64,000 bases of DNA from Rhizobium sp. WYJ-E13. Its GTDB lineage: Bacteria > Pseudomonadota > Alphaproteobacteria > Rhizobiales > Rhizobiaceae. The stretch is from the NCBI RefSeq assembly GCF_018987265.1, contig NZ_CP076854.1, positions 372,001 through 436,000 of the forward strand, read 5' to 3'. Shown here piece after piece: positions 44,585 through 54,515 of the stretch. A model generated the notes under the pieces. That model made no database searches, was not told where the DNA came from, and was given only the letters and a program-made list of their open reading frames with translations. The stretch's first letter is position 1. Each line of letters starts with the position of its first letter. The translations under genes and the position numbers were made by a program.

Positions 44585-45226
44585 ATGTCCGTTAAACTCT
44601 TCGAGTTGCTTTTGCAGGCATCGATCTACACGGTCACCATCAGCGTTGTGTCGATCCTCATCGGCTTTGCGATTGCGATCCTTCTTTCGGGAATGCTGCT
44701 GTCGGGGCGAGGGCTTTTCGTGCGACCTGCCCAGATTCTCATCAGCTTCTTCCGCGGCGTGCCGCTGCTGGTGCAACTGCTGCTGATCTACAATCTTCTT
44801 CCGGTCATCGGCATCAATGTGCCGAGCATCGTCGCCGCGATCATCGGCCTGTCGCTCTGCACGGCAGCCTACCAGGCGGAGAACCTGCGCGGCGGTTTTG
44901 CCAGCGTGCCTTCAGGCCTGGTTGAGTCGGCGGAAATGGTTGGTCTGACGCCGCGCCAGATCTTCCGACGCGTCAAGGTTCCGATCGCCCTGCGCCTCAC
45001 GTTTCCAGCTCTCGTCAACGAGGCGATCCTCATTCTCAAGGCCTCGTCGTTGGTCTCAGTTGTCGGCATCGTCGAATTGACGCGCATGGCGCAGGACCTT
45101 GCCGGCAGCACCTTCCTGCCGCTGCAGCTTTTCGCATCCGCCGGTCTCATTTATCTGGTGATCAACTGGTTGGTGGCCCTTGCCGGCAGCCTGATCGAAA
45201 ATAGACTCCCGGGGGCGCCGCGGTGA
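44585..45226 (+). CDS. Amino-acid ABC permease (HisM/HisQ-like)
   Basis: 213 residues, about five membrane segments, with FFRGVPLLVQLLLIYNLLP, YQAENLRGGFASVPSGLVESAEMVGLTPRQIFRRV and the rest of the EAA loop, typical of the HEQRo permease class. Its stop overlaps the next permease start by four bases. Confidence 0.93.
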   Translation: MSVKLFELLLQASIYTVTISVVSILIGFAIAILLSGMLLSGRGLFVRPAQILISFFRGVPLLVQLLLIYNLLPVIGINVPSIVAAIIGLSLCTAAYQAENLRGGFASVPSGLVESAEMVGLTPRQIFRRVKVPIALRLTFPALVNEAILILKASSLVSVVGIVELTRMAQDLAGSTFLPLQLFASAGLIYLVINWLVALAGSLIENRLPGAPR

Positions 45227-45887
45227 CCTTCGACATCAATGTCCTCATCGGGCAGTGGCCCGCCATTGTCAGCGGTGCCGGCGTGACGATCATGATCTGG
45301 ATCCTCGGCACCATCGCTGCGGCCGTCCTCGGCTTCCTGATGGCAGTCGCGAGGCAATATGGCGGCATGCTGATCGACAAGGCGCTAGGCGCCGTCGTCG
45401 CGGTACTGCGCGGCACGCCGTTTCTCATCCAGATATTCCTGGTCTATTACGGCGGCCCCTTTGTCGGCCTCGATCTCGATCCCTTGCCCGCCGGATTGAT
45501 CGGCATATCGATCTATGGGGCGGCCTATTTCAGCGAGATCTTCCGCTCCGGCTTCCAGGCTGTGCCGAGGGGACATATCGAGGCCGGCGAATGTGTCGGC
45601 CTGACTCAGGGGCAGATCGTCAGGCGCATTCTATTGCCGGAAATGACGATGCTGGTGCTGCCGCCATCCGTGAATATGGTGGTCATCCTGATGAAGGAGA
45701 CGGCGGTCTTGTCGATTATCACCGTGCCTGAGCTGACGGCGACGCTGAGCGCAATCGGCTCGCAGCAATATGCCTTCGTCGAAGCACTCTCCGCATTGGC
45801 GCTTTTCTATTGGGTGCTCGTCGAAGTCACCGGCTGGCTCGGCAACCTTGCTGAAACGAAACTATCCAGATTCAGGTTTTTCAACGC

Positions 45888-45891
<4 letters not shown>
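45223..45891 (+). CDS. Amino-acid ABC permease (HisM/HisQ-like)
   Basis: 222 residues, probably starting GTG at 45223 in the overlap with the upstream stop. It has LRGTPFLIQIFLVYYGGPF, YFSEIFRSGFQAVPRGHIEAGECVGLTQGQIVRRILLPEM and several hydrophobic segments. Heterodimeric partner of the preceding permease; overlaps the ATPase start (ATGA). Confidence 0.93.
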
Positions 45892-46679
<788 letters not shown>

Positions 46680-46956
46680 CATCCATGTCCTTCCGGATCG
46701 TCAGGCAGGCTGAGTTGAACATCTGGGATCTTCCCCCAACCTGACCTGCGTGCATACGGGGAATGCACGAAGGCAAACGGCTTATGGGTTCCGCGGCCGC
46801 CGCTTGAGCGGCATCCGAATATGACATACGTAAGAGACTAAGTTGGCCCACGCAAACTGAGGCTACTGCTGGAGTTATCGAAAGGCGGCGCTTGTGGATC
46901 TTTGACTGCCGCCGAATTCGGCATATCTGAATACTCGACCGAAAGGATACGCAGCA

Positions 46957-47136
46957 ATGAACATTTCGCTTGCGAGAATACCGTATGACGAAGAAATCGA
47001 AGTGCAGGCGTTCGTTAGTCTATTCGATATGTCCTCTCCTGCGTTTGTCGAAGCATACAATTTCGCCTGCGTGAAGATCGGCGAAGGCTGCGCGATATCA
47101 GAAGCCAAATTCGTTACCGATCCGGATTGTTTATGA
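46957..47136 (+). pseudogene. Truncated tandem paralogue of the downstream acetyltransferase
   Basis: ATG after GAAAGGA encodes 59 residues before a stop. RIPYDEEIEVQAF near its start and GCAIS near residue 45 align with RIPREEWIEAKAF and GCAIS of the intact protein at 47365-48171. Just past the last shared block the next frame reads RIVYDV, corresponding to the RIVGLDDV of the intact copy, which indicates a frameshift. The remaining 200 residues are missing. It is a broken partial duplicate. Confidence 0.7.
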
Positions 47137-47364
47137 CGTCTGGGAGTGATGTCTGCCGACGAGGAACTAAGACAAGATGAGAGCGACCGTCGGTTCTGGA
47201 AAACTGGAAATCGTTCACCGATATCCTCTTTTATCTTATTTAATGGACGATACTTCTACAGGCTATTTTTCGACGTCTGCTGTCCGTCCAGCGAGCCGGA
47301 GAAAAATCTGGCTCCGTCTCGCGTAGCAGCTTCGGACGACCGATTATTTTGAGAAGGAAATGGT
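47137..47364 (+). other. Decayed sequence between the paralogue copies
   Basis: About 230 bases with low coding signal separating the truncated copy and the intact acetyltransferase. No gene is visible; the last bases provide GAAGGA, the ribosome site of the downstream TTG start. The preceding gap 46680-46956 likewise holds no recognisable gene. Confidence 0.4.
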
Positions 47365-48171
47365 TTGAAGAATACTAACAAGAGAATTCCCCGGGAAGAG
47401 TGGATCGAGGCAAAGGCTTTCATTGACCTCGCCAGGATAACGCCCCAGCCGTTTAAGGACAGCGTCGATTTCACCTGTATGACAGTCGACGATGGCTGCG
47501 CCATTTCACTGCCCCAGGCTCCCGCCATCGGGCTTAACCGCATAGTTGGCTTGGACGACGTCAGCGGGCTCAATGCTGCATTCGATTGGATGAAGACCAA
47601 AACGGGGCGGCGCAACGTCCAGATCAGCGAGGCTTCCGCCTCAAATGATCTGCGTCAATGGATAGCAGACAAAGGGCTGATTGAAACCGGCGCGTGGGTA
47701 AAACTGGTAAGGTCCGCGCCATCCGCTCCGCTTGCAATCGAAGGACCTGTGCGTGCACGCTTGGCCGCTGTCGATGACGCGCCCATTTTCGGCAAGATTA
47801 TGTGCACTGGCTTTGGTTTTCCGGCCGAGCTCGAGCCGCTTTGGTCGTGCCTCGTCGGCAAGGAATGCTGGAGCTGTTTCATCGCGGAGTGGGAGGGCAC
47901 GCCGATTGGAACGGGGGCGATCTTCATCCAAGGCGGATACGCCTGGCTGGGCGGCGGAACGACGCTTCCTGATTACCGTGGGCGCGGCGCACAAAAGGCA
48001 TTGATCAATGCACGATTGAACGAAGGGCTTGCCAAGGGTGTCTCACTCTTTGCGGTGGAGACCGTACAGCCTCAGGAAGGGCAGCCAAATTCGTCATTCG
48101 CAAACTTGACCAGAGCCGGCTTCGGCCTTTCTTATGTCCGTAAGAATTATCTCCTGCCAGACGCTGTCTGA
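47365..48171 (+). CDS. GNAT-family acetyltransferase
   Basis: 268 residues from a TTG at 47365 with GAAGGA six bases before it. The N-terminal half (to about residue 125) is a non-catalytic arm; the C-terminal GNAT domain has AIFIQGGYAWLGGGTTLPDYRGRGAQKALINARL-type motif A (Arg-Gly-Arg-Gly-Ala) and ends FGLSYVRKNYLLPDAV. It probably acetylates a small molecule or a peptide. A broken paralogue lies immediately upstream. No operon partner is evident. Confidence 0.83.
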   Translation: MKNTNKRIPREEWIEAKAFIDLARITPQPFKDSVDFTCMTVDDGCAISLPQAPAIGLNRIVGLDDVSGLNAAFDWMKTKTGRRNVQISEASASNDLRQWIADKGLIETGAWVKLVRSAPSAPLAIEGPVRARLAAVDDAPIFGKIMCTGFGFPAELEPLWSCLVGKECWSCFIAEWEGTPIGTGAIFIQGGYAWLGGGTTLPDYRGRGAQKALINARLNEGLAKGVSLFAVETVQPQEGQPNSSFANLTRAGFGLSYVRKNYLLPDAV

Positions 48172-48247
48172 ATACCCGCCTGTGCAATATCTGCACCGGT
48201 ATAATTCCTTGTTATGAGATCCAGGCGAAAGCTCTCGGCACAGCAAG

Positions 48248-48474
48248 TGACAAATTAGTCCATCGTCCCTCGGGGATTGGCTCGCAGTGACGTCGAAGCG
48301 GCCGTTGACTACTATGTGCTCGACGTTGGAACCGAGGTTGCCCTTGGCTTTATCGACGCTTCAAAGGCAGCTTATGACCTGACCGCAAGGCACCCGAAAT
48401 CGGGATCGCTACGATATGGATACGAGTTGGGATTGCCCGACCTGCGCAGCATGTCCAGGAGTTCTTCCCCCTAG
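48248..48474 (+). pseudogene. Decayed ParE/RelE-family toxin
   Basis: The frame from TTG 48277 reads LARSDVEAAVDYYVLDVG and later HPKSGSLRYGYELGLPDLRS, the clear ParE-like pattern (helix plus G-x-R-x-x-x-x-x-L-P-x-LR). After this the expected W-x-x-K-x-FPY segment has become MSRSSSP and a stop. The upstream start region is also shifted into another frame. About the last 35 residues are missing and no antitoxin gene is next to it. Non-functional. Confidence 0.65.
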
Positions 48475-48502
48475 GCGGCTCACTGAGCCGCCGCCCGCGG
48501 TT

Positions 48503-49633
48503 CTAGACCTTGGCAAAGGAAAAGGCGTTGATGGGCAGGTCGGTCTGACCATCAAGGGCAAGATCCGCCAGGATTTCGCCGACGACGCTGGTAAACTTGA
48601 AGCCGTGCCCGGAGCAGGGGGAGGCGACGACGATATTCTTCTCGCCCGGCATATGGTCGAGAAGGAAATCCTCGCTCGGCAGCATTGTATAACGGCAGGT
48701 CGCCTCTTTCATACGAAGACCCGCTGCACCCGGAACGCGCTTCTTGATAAAACCGTCGAGCAAGGCCCTGTCGGCATCGTTCACAGGCGGGTTCGGCTTG
48801 TTAGGATCGATCGGTTCGCGGAAATGTGCGTGTTTGCCGATCTTCACGCCATCGACGCCGATGGCCGGGAAACCGAAATAGGAGCCTTCCGCGCCCTCGT
48901 CGCGCAGGAAGCAGGGCATGCGCTGCGGCTGCGTGGCAAAGCCATCCTGTGGCTGATACCAGGCGACGACCTGGCGGATCGGCACCGCGGCCTTTTCGAG
49001 CTGTGGCACGAGTTCGGCAATCCAGGATCCGGTCGCCACCACGATTTTTCCCGCGCGAAAGCGTCCGCTCTCGGACGTAATCGTCACGCCGGCATCATCG
49101 GGCTCGATCGCCGTCACCTTCTCGCCGAAATGCAGGACCGCGCCATCCTCGACAGCCAGTCTCAGATAACCCATGACAGCCGCTTCCGGGCGAAGATAGC
49201 CGCCCTGCGGGTCAAGCAGGCCAATCTCATGGTCGTCAAGCTGGAAGGCGGGAAAACGGCGCGCCATCTCCGCCTTGTCGAGCACCTCTTGGGCAAGTCC
49301 GTGCAGCTCACAGGAGGAGCGCGTACCGGAGACGATCTTGCCGTCGGGCGCGCCGATCTGCAGCACGCCTGTTATCGTCAGGATATCGGTACGCAAGCGC
49401 GCCTCCAGCGACCGCCAGTTCTGATAGGCGCGCTTGAGCAGCGGAACATAGGACGGATCCTCGAAATAGCCGAGCCGGATCAGGCGGCTGTCACCATGCG
49501 AGGAACTCAGCGCGTGGGCGGGAAAATGGGCATCGAAGCCAATCGCCTTGACACCGCGGGCTGCCAGAAAGGCGAGCGCAGCACTTCCCATGGCACCGAG
49601 GCCGATAACGGCGACGTCGAAGCTGGCGGTCAT
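48503..49633 (-). CDS. Monomeric sarcosine oxidase / N-methyl amino-acid oxidase (SolA-like)
   Basis: 376 residues. The N-terminal dinucleotide fold is VAVIGLGAMGSAALAFLAARGVK; SSSHGDSRLIRLGY is the MSOX-specific segment near the flavin. Cys313 in EATCRYTMLPSEDFLLDHMP is at the position of the covalent FAD cysteine. The C-terminus has SPCSGHGFKFTSVVGEILADLAL. Such enzymes oxidatively demethylate secondary amino acids, giving formaldehyde and hydrogen peroxide. It follows the HutH-like gene by nine bases in the same operon, suggesting an N-methylated amino-acid substrate. Confidence 0.92.
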   Translation of the reverse strand: MTASFDVAVIGLGAMGSAALAFLAARGVKAIGFDAHFPAHALSSSHGDSRLIRLGYFEDPSYVPLLKRAYQNWRSLEARLRTDILTITGVLQIGAPDGKIVSGTRSSCELHGLAQEVLDKAEMARRFPAFQLDDHEIGLLDPQGGYLRPEAAVMGYLRLAVEDGAVLHFGEKVTAIEPDDAGVTITSESGRFRAGKIVVATGSWIAELVPQLEKAAVPIRQVVAWYQPQDGFATQPQRMPCFLRDEGAEGSYFGFPAIGVDGVKIGKHAHFREPIDPNKPNPPVNDADRALLDGFIKKRVPGAAGLRMKEATCRYTMLPSEDFLLDHMPGEKNIVVASPCSGHGFKFTSVVGEILADLALDGQTDLPINAFSFAKV

Positions 49634-49642
49634 GAAGTCTCC

Positions 49643-51136
49643 TCAGGGAATTGCTGGTGCCGCGGCCTTACGGACGAGCCCGCGTAAGGCCTCGATGTCG
49701 CGCGACGGTGGCCGATCATCGGCATAGGCAGGCACGATCGTGCGAACGGCCTTGTAGATAGCATCAGTACCCGTCGCCCTCGACGCGGTGCCTACAAGGA
49801 ATTCGTGCGCCTGCGCAGCCGCCATCAATTCGATCGCCAGGATATATTCGGCATTGTCGATCAGCGCGAGAAGCTTGTTGGCGGCGGCTGTCGGATGCGC
49901 CAGGAAATCCTCCTGGAGGCCCGATGTGATACCGCCATCGGTAGAAGCCGGCGCTGCGAGCCGCCGGTTCTCATTGACGAGAGCGGCGGCCGTATATTGC
50001 GCGATCATGAAACCGGAATTGCTGCCGGCATCGCTTGCCAGGAAGGGCGGCAGTCCGCTCACCAGCGGATTGACGAGGCGGTCCGTGCGCCGTTCGCTCA
50101 TGGCGGAAATCTGCGCAAGCGCCATCGCCAGACTATCGGCGGCCTGCGCGAGGGCGGGTGCGACGGCATGGGCTTCCGAGGAGACGATCGGCTCTTCCGG
50201 CGTGCCCGACACGGCGGGATTGTCAGTGACCGAGGCGAGCTCCTGATCGACGACAAAGGCGGCGGTATCGAAGACATCGCGCGCAGCGCCGTGGGCATGC
50301 GGGATGGAACGTAGACTGAGCGCGTCTTGTGTTCGTCGACCGAGCGCAGCTGCCACCAGACCGCTGCCGGCAAGCCGGGCGCGCAGCGCAGCGCCGACAT
50401 GGGCGATGCCCTTGGAGGGGCGAAGCGCCAGAACAGTTGCATCGAAGGCCGCCATCTGGCAGCCGGCAGCTTCAAGCGTCAGGGCCGCGATCGCATCGGC
50501 CCAGTCGAGCAACCGCTCGGCGCGGGCGAGCGCAACGCTTGCAAGTCCGGTCGCGCAGGCAGTGCCGTTGACAAGGCTGAGACCCTCCTTGGCACCGAGC
50601 ACCAGCGGTTCGAGGCCGATAGCGGCAAGCGCATCCCGGCCGCTCATGCGGCTGCCATTAACGCTTGCGCTGCCTTCGCCGATCAGTACCAGCGCGTTGT
50701 GGGCATTGTGGGTGAGGTAACCTGCAGATCCCTTGGAGGGAACGTCCGGAATGCAATTCCTCTCGAGGAAAGCGGCGAGATGGCGGACGATGTCAGGGCG
50801 CACACCGGAATGCCCATGGGCAAAATTGGCGATCTGCGCAGCGATGATCGCGCGCACTTCGCGCGGCGCCAGCAGCGGGCCGACGCCGCAGGCATGGCTG
50901 AGGATGATGTTGCGCGACAGCCTGATTTGCGAGGCTCTGTCGACCACCGTATCTGACAGCGCGCCGACGCCGGTATTGATGCCATAGGCGCGCACGCCGG
51001 TCTCAACGATCCGCTCGACGATGCGGCTTGCATTCCTAATGCGATCCCAGGCCGCTTGCGACAGGGTGAGAGCCTCACCCTCGGCCACGCGTGCAATATC
51101 GCGCCAGCCTGCAACCCGATCGATGGTAATGGTCAT
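49643..51136 (-). CDS. HutH-family lyase homologue lacking the MIO-forming Ala-Ser-Gly triad
   Basis: 497 residues, typical HutH length. It keeps YGINTGVG (Tyr51), [44 protein letters not shown] and GLQEDF of the histidine/phenylalanine ammonia-lyase family. Where true HutH has [14 protein letters not shown] (Ala-Ser-Gly cyclise to MIO), this protein reads [12 protein letters not shown]: Gly139-Tyr140-Leu141, two residues shorter, so MIO cannot form. The Tyr of QDxYSLR is also Leu. The protein may eliminate a better leaving group than ammonia, as ergothionase does with trimethylamine, or have another role. Four bases of overlap couple it to the upstream ATPase gene. Confidence 0.9.
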   Translation of the reverse strand: MTITIDRVAGWRDIARVAEGEALTLSQAAWDRIRNASRIVERIVETGVRAYGINTGVGALSDTVVDRASQIRLSRNIILSHACGVGPLLAPREVRAIIAAQIANFAHGHSGVRPDIVRHLAAFLERNCIPDVPSKGSAGYLTHNAHNALVLIGEGSASVNGSRMSGRDALAAIGLEPLVLGAKEGLSLVNGTACATGLASVALARAERLLDWADAIAALTLEAAGCQMAAFDATVLALRPSKGIAHVGAALRARLAGSGLVAAALGRRTQDALSLRSIPHAHGAARDVFDTAAFVVDQELASVTDNPAVSGTPEEPIVSSEAHAVAPALAQAADSLAMALAQISAMSERRTDRLVNPLVSGLPPFLASDAGSNSGFMIAQYTAAALVNENRRLAAPASTDGGITSGLQEDFLAHPTAAANKLLALIDNAEYILAIELMAAAQAHEFLVGTASRATGTDAIYKAVRTIVPAYADDRPPSRDIEALRGLVRKAAAPAIP

Positions 51137-51909
51137 TGGGCGCCACCGAAATGGCCGATGAATTGGCGGAAGGCCGGCGACGCGCCGCCGCCGAACATTT
51201 CGTCCGGCGTGCCGCTGCTTTCGACCAGCCCTTCGCGCATGAAGACGACGCGGTTGGAGACGTTGCGGGCAAAGCTCATTTCGTGGGTGACGACGAGCAT
51301 GGTCATGCCCTCCTCGGCGAGTGCGCGCATGACGCGCAGCACTTCGCCGACGAGTTCAGGATCTAGCGCCGAGGTCGGCTCGTCGAAAAGCATGACCTTC
51401 GGCTTCATGGCGAGCGAACGGGCAATCGCCGCCCGCTGCTGCTGGCCGCCGGAGAGATGCGCGGGATAGGCGTGGCGCTTGTCGGCGATCCCGACTTTTT
51501 CGAGCAGCGCCTCGGCTTCGGCAATGCATTCAGCCCGCGGCCGCTTCAGCACATGGACCGGTCCTTCGATGACATTCTGCAGGATCGTCATATGGGACCA
51601 GAGATTGAACGACTGGAAGACCATGCCGAGTTCGGAGCGGATATGGTCAACCTGCTTCTGACTGGCGGGTCTCGTCTTGCCGTTCTTGTGGGTCATTTCG
51701 ATATGTTCGCCGTCGACCCAGATCTCACCGTCGCTTGCGATCTCGAGCAGGTTGATGCAGCGCAGGAAGGTGGATTTGCCGGAGCCGGAGGCGCCGAGCA
51801 GCGAAATCACGTCACCATCCTCAGCGTCGAGCGAAATGCCGCGCAGCACCTCATGGGTGCCGAAGCTCTTTCTGATATTGCGGACCGAAAGTCGGGTTAC
51901 GCCGGGCAT
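51133..51909 (-). CDS. Amino-acid ABC ATPase (HisP-like)
   Basis: 258 residues from ATG 51909, with TTGGAG just upstream; a GTG at 51924 is possible. Walker [11 protein letters not shown]-loop [14 protein letters not shown], signature [20 protein letters not shown], Walker [20 protein letters not shown]. Fourth gene of a leftward operon (binding protein, two permeases, ATPase, lyase homologue, oxidase). The stop overlaps the lyase start. Confidence 0.94.
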   Translation of the reverse strand: MPGVTRLSVRNIRKSFGTHEVLRGISLDAEDGDVISLLGASGSGKSTFLRCINLLEIASDGEIWVDGEHIEMTHKNGKTRPASQKQVDHIRSELGMVFQSFNLWSHMTILQNVIEGPVHVLKRPRAECIAEAEALLEKVGIADKRHAYPAHLSGGQQQRAAIARSLAMKPKVMLFDEPTSALDPELVGEVLRVMRALAEEGMTMLVVTHEMSFARNVSNRVVFMREGLVESSGTPDEMFGGGASPAFRQFIGHFGGAQ

Positions 51910-51936
51910 GGAGGCTCCAATCACGTTCAGTCGGTT

Positions 51937-52641
51937 TCATGCCTTCAGCGCCGGCGGAATGGCGCGGCGATGTCGGGATAGCCAATATTCCAGCAGGGAC
52001 ATGGCCTGCAGGATGATGAAGTTCAAAACGAGGTAGATGATGGCGGCGCAGAGAAAGACCTCCATCGTCCGGTAGGTCTGCGAAATCAGCCGCTGTGCCA
52101 CACCGGTCACTTCCCAGACCGTAACCAGACTGGCGAGTGCCGTCGATTTCATCATCAGCACGATCTCGGTCGAATAGGCCGGCAGCGCGTGGCGGAAAGC
52201 GATCGGCGCCAGGATACGGCGCACCATCAGGAAGCCGGACATGCCGATGGCGCGGGCCGCCTCGATTTCCTTTGGCGAGACGGCGCGAATGCCGCCGCGG
52301 AAGATTTCGGCGGAGTAACCGGCAGTGCAGAGAGCGAGCGAGAGAACCGCGCAGACCATAGGCTCCCGCAGGAACGGCCACAGGAAGGAATACCGGATGA
52401 CACCGAATTGGCCGAGCCCGTAAAAGACCAGGAACATCTGGATCAGCAGGGGCGAGCCGCGGAAGATGAAGATATAGCCCTTGGCAAAACCCGAAAGGAT
52501 GGGATTGCCGCTCACGCGCATGGAGACGATGACGAGTGCAAGCAATCCGCCGAAGAAGATCGACAGGAAGAACAGGATCAGCGTCGTCGGCACGGCTTTC
52601 AAGAGCGTGACCATGGTGCTGAAGAGGAAGGCGATATCCAT
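51937..52641 (-). CDS. Amino-acid ABC permease (HisM-like)
   Basis: 234 residues, five or so hydrophobic segments. IFRGSPLLIQMFLVFYGLGQFG and YSAEIFRGGIRAVSPKEIEAARAIGMSGFLMVRRILAPI are the conserved loop of polar amino-acid permeases. Second channel subunit; ten bases after the other permease. Confidence 0.93.
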   Translation of the reverse strand: MDIAFLFSTMVTLLKAVPTTLILFFLSIFFGGLLALVIVSMRVSGNPILSGFAKGYIFIFRGSPLLIQMFLVFYGLGQFGVIRYSFLWPFLREPMVCAVLSLALCTAGYSAEIFRGGIRAVSPKEIEAARAIGMSGFLMVRRILAPIAFRHALPAYSTEIVLMMKSTALASLVTVWEVTGVAQRLISQTYRTMEVFLCAAIIYLVLNFIILQAMSLLEYWLSRHRRAIPPALKA

Positions 52642-52651
52642 CTATCCCTCC

Positions 52652-53377
52652 CTATGCCTGGCCCATGGCCGAAGCCGGCATGCTGCGATTGGCATTGCGC
52701 TCAGCGCCGTTAAAAACGCGGTCCGATAGGCTAGTGAGGATCAGGTAGAGCGCGCCGCCGACAATGTAGAACAGGAAATATTGCCGTGTCGAGCCGGCGG
52801 CTACCTGGCTCGAGCGCATCAGCTCGGCAAGGCCGGTAACCGAAATCAGCGCCGAATCCTTCAGGCTCAATTGCCAGACGTTGCCGAGACCGGGAATGGC
52901 AAGGCGCAGGACCTGCGGAATGATAATGCGGCGGAACCGTAGGCCGCGATGCATGCCGATTGCCGAGGCAGCCTCAAGCTCGCCCTTGGAAATGGCAAGA
53001 TAGGCACCACGATAGACTTCCGCCTGATAAGCGCCGGAGATGATGCCGACGGCAAGCGCACCAGCGGCGAAGGACGGCAGGCCGAGGAAACCCTCATAAC
53101 CCATCGACTGGCCGATCGCTGTCACCGCCGAAGAGCCGCCGAAATAGATCAGATAGATGATCAGCAGCTCCGGCACACCGCGGAAAACGGTGGTGTAGAT
53201 GTGGCCGGTCGTGACGAGCACGACGTTGCTGGATAGCTTTGCGGCCGCGATAATCGCGCCGAGGACGGCGCCGATCGCCAGCGCTGTGGCTGTCACGCAG
53301 AGCGTCAGCAAGGCACCAAGGAGGAGAAAAGCTCCCCACCCGGTTGAGCCGAAACCAATCAGTTCGAGTGTCGCCAT
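52652..53377 (-). CDS. Amino-acid ABC permease (HisQ-like)
   Basis: 241 residues. TTVFRGVPELLIIYLIYFGG and YQAEVYRGAYLAISKGELEAASAIGMHRGLRFRRIIIPQVLRL identify a HisQ/OccQ-like subunit. It follows the binding-protein gene after a 104-base gap containing a perfect stem-loop. Confidence 0.93.
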   Translation of the reverse strand: MATLELIGFGSTGWGAFLLLGALLTLCVTATALAIGAVLGAIIAAAKLSSNVVLVTTGHIYTTVFRGVPELLIIYLIYFGGSSAVTAIGQSMGYEGFLGLPSFAAGALAVGIISGAYQAEVYRGAYLAISKGELEAASAIGMHRGLRFRRIIIPQVLRLAIPGLGNVWQLSLKDSALISVTGLAELMRSSQVAAGSTRQYFLFYIVGGALYLILTSLSDRVFNGAERNANRSMPASAMGQA

Positions 53378-53427
53378 GGGCCTTCCCAGCGCTGTCTTCG
53401 TCGTGATGACGGGCGGTCAGAATAGCA

Positions 53428-53458
53428 CGTGGTCTCCGATCGCAAAGCGGAGACCACG
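53428..53458 (-). promoter_or_regulatory. Perfect 11-bp stem-loop after the binding-protein gene
   Basis: CGTGGTCTCCG (53428-53438) pairs fully with CGGAGACCACG (53448-53458) around a 9-base loop, between the HisJ-like gene and the first permease. There is no T-run behind it on the transcribed strand, so it may protect the binding-protein message or cause partial termination. Confidence 0.75.
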
Positions 53459-53481
53459 GAACGCGGCTTTTGATCGGAAGC

Positions 53482-54324
53482 TTAGTTCTGCGGGCTGACG
53501 TCGACCTTGAACCATTTCATCGAGAGGTTCTTGACCGTGCCATCGGCAAGTGCTGACTTGATGGCTTCGCTGAACTTGTCGCGCAGGTCGGTATCGGCCT
53601 TGCGGATGCCGAGGCCTTCGCCTTCACCCCAGATCGAGCCGGCGATTTCCGGGCCGGTGAAGGTCAGTGCGCCACCCGCGGCTTCGAAGGCGTTGTTGAA
53701 GTAGACCGCATCGTCGAATCCGAGATCGATACGGCCGTTCTGCAGGTCGAGGTCGCGGTCAGCACCCGTCTTGTATTCGCGGATTTCGGCGATGCTGCCA
53801 AAATTATCGTAGACGAACTTGGCGTAGACGGTTGCCGCCTGAATGCCGATCGCCTTGCCCTTGAAGGCTTCCTTCAGCGCTTCGATTTCCTTCACGCCGG
53901 TCTGGCCGGGTGTCATCTTGATGGTTGCGCCGGTGCCGGAAGCGTTGGCAAGCGGGCTGTCCTTGGCAGTGGCAAAGGCTGCCGGTGTTGCGGCATAGGG
54001 AACCGTGAAATCGATGACCTGCTTGCGCTCTTCCGTGATCGACAGTGCATCCATGATGACGTCGAACTTGCCGGCATTCAGCGCCGGGATCATGCCGTCC
54101 CAGTCGGATGCGACCAATGTGCATTCGATCTTGGCGCGTTCGCACAGAACCTTGGCGAGCTCCGGTTCGAAGCCGCCGAGCGAGCCGTCGGCATTGGTGA
54201 GGTTCCAGGGAGCGTAGGCGCCTTCGAGCGTGATGGTCGCCTTCGTCCAGTCCTTGGCAGAGGCAGGAGCCGCAAAGGCGGCTGCCGTCATCGCGCAGGA
54301 AAGAAGAATCGTGCTGAGCTTCAT
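53482..54324 (-). CDS. HisJ/ArgT-like periplasmic amino-acid-binding protein
   Basis: 280 residues from ATG 54324 with AGGAGA upstream; a longer reading to 54441 contains no signal peptide. Signal peptide MKLSTILLSCAMTAAAFAAPASA; then ITLEGAYAPWNLTNADGSLGGFEPELAKVLCERA, SDWDGMIPALNAGKFDVIMDALSITEERKQVIDFT, typical of SBP_bac_3 proteins for basic or opine-like amino acids. First of a six-gene operon that ends with the lyase homologue and the flavin oxidase. Divergent from a HutC-like regulator. Confidence 0.93.
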   Translation of the reverse strand: MKLSTILLSCAMTAAAFAAPASAKDWTKATITLEGAYAPWNLTNADGSLGGFEPELAKVLCERAKIECTLVASDWDGMIPALNAGKFDVIMDALSITEERKQVIDFTVPYAATPAAFATAKDSPLANASGTGATIKMTPGQTGVKEIEALKEAFKGKAIGIQAATVYAKFVYDNFGSIAEIREYKTGADRDLDLQNGRIDLGFDDAVYFNNAFEAAGGALTFTGPEIAGSIWGEGEGLGIRKADTDLRDKFSEAIKSALADGTVKNLSMKWFKVDVSPQN

Positions 54325-54429
54325 TGATGTGATCTCCTCTGAGATTGGACAGACCTTGCGGTATGAATGCCGATCTTCGCCGGCTTGCCCGTCCTGGTCC
54401 TTTGTTTCATTTTTGGATCGGCAGGTTGT

Positions 54430-54443
54430 ATAGGGTACCATAT
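54430..54443. promoter_or_regulatory. Imperfect palindrome in the divergent regulator/binding-protein gap
   Basis: ATAGGGTACCATAT is palindromic except for one pair and overlaps a TTGTATA element just to its left. It sits 107 bases from the binding-protein start and 73 bases from the GntR start, a reasonable operator position for the regulator. Confidence 0.4.
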
Positions 54444-54515
54444 GAGATATTTTGTGATATGCAAGTGGAAAGTCGATTTAGAGGGCAGATTCCATTCGTG
54501 CAAAGGGAATAGGCA

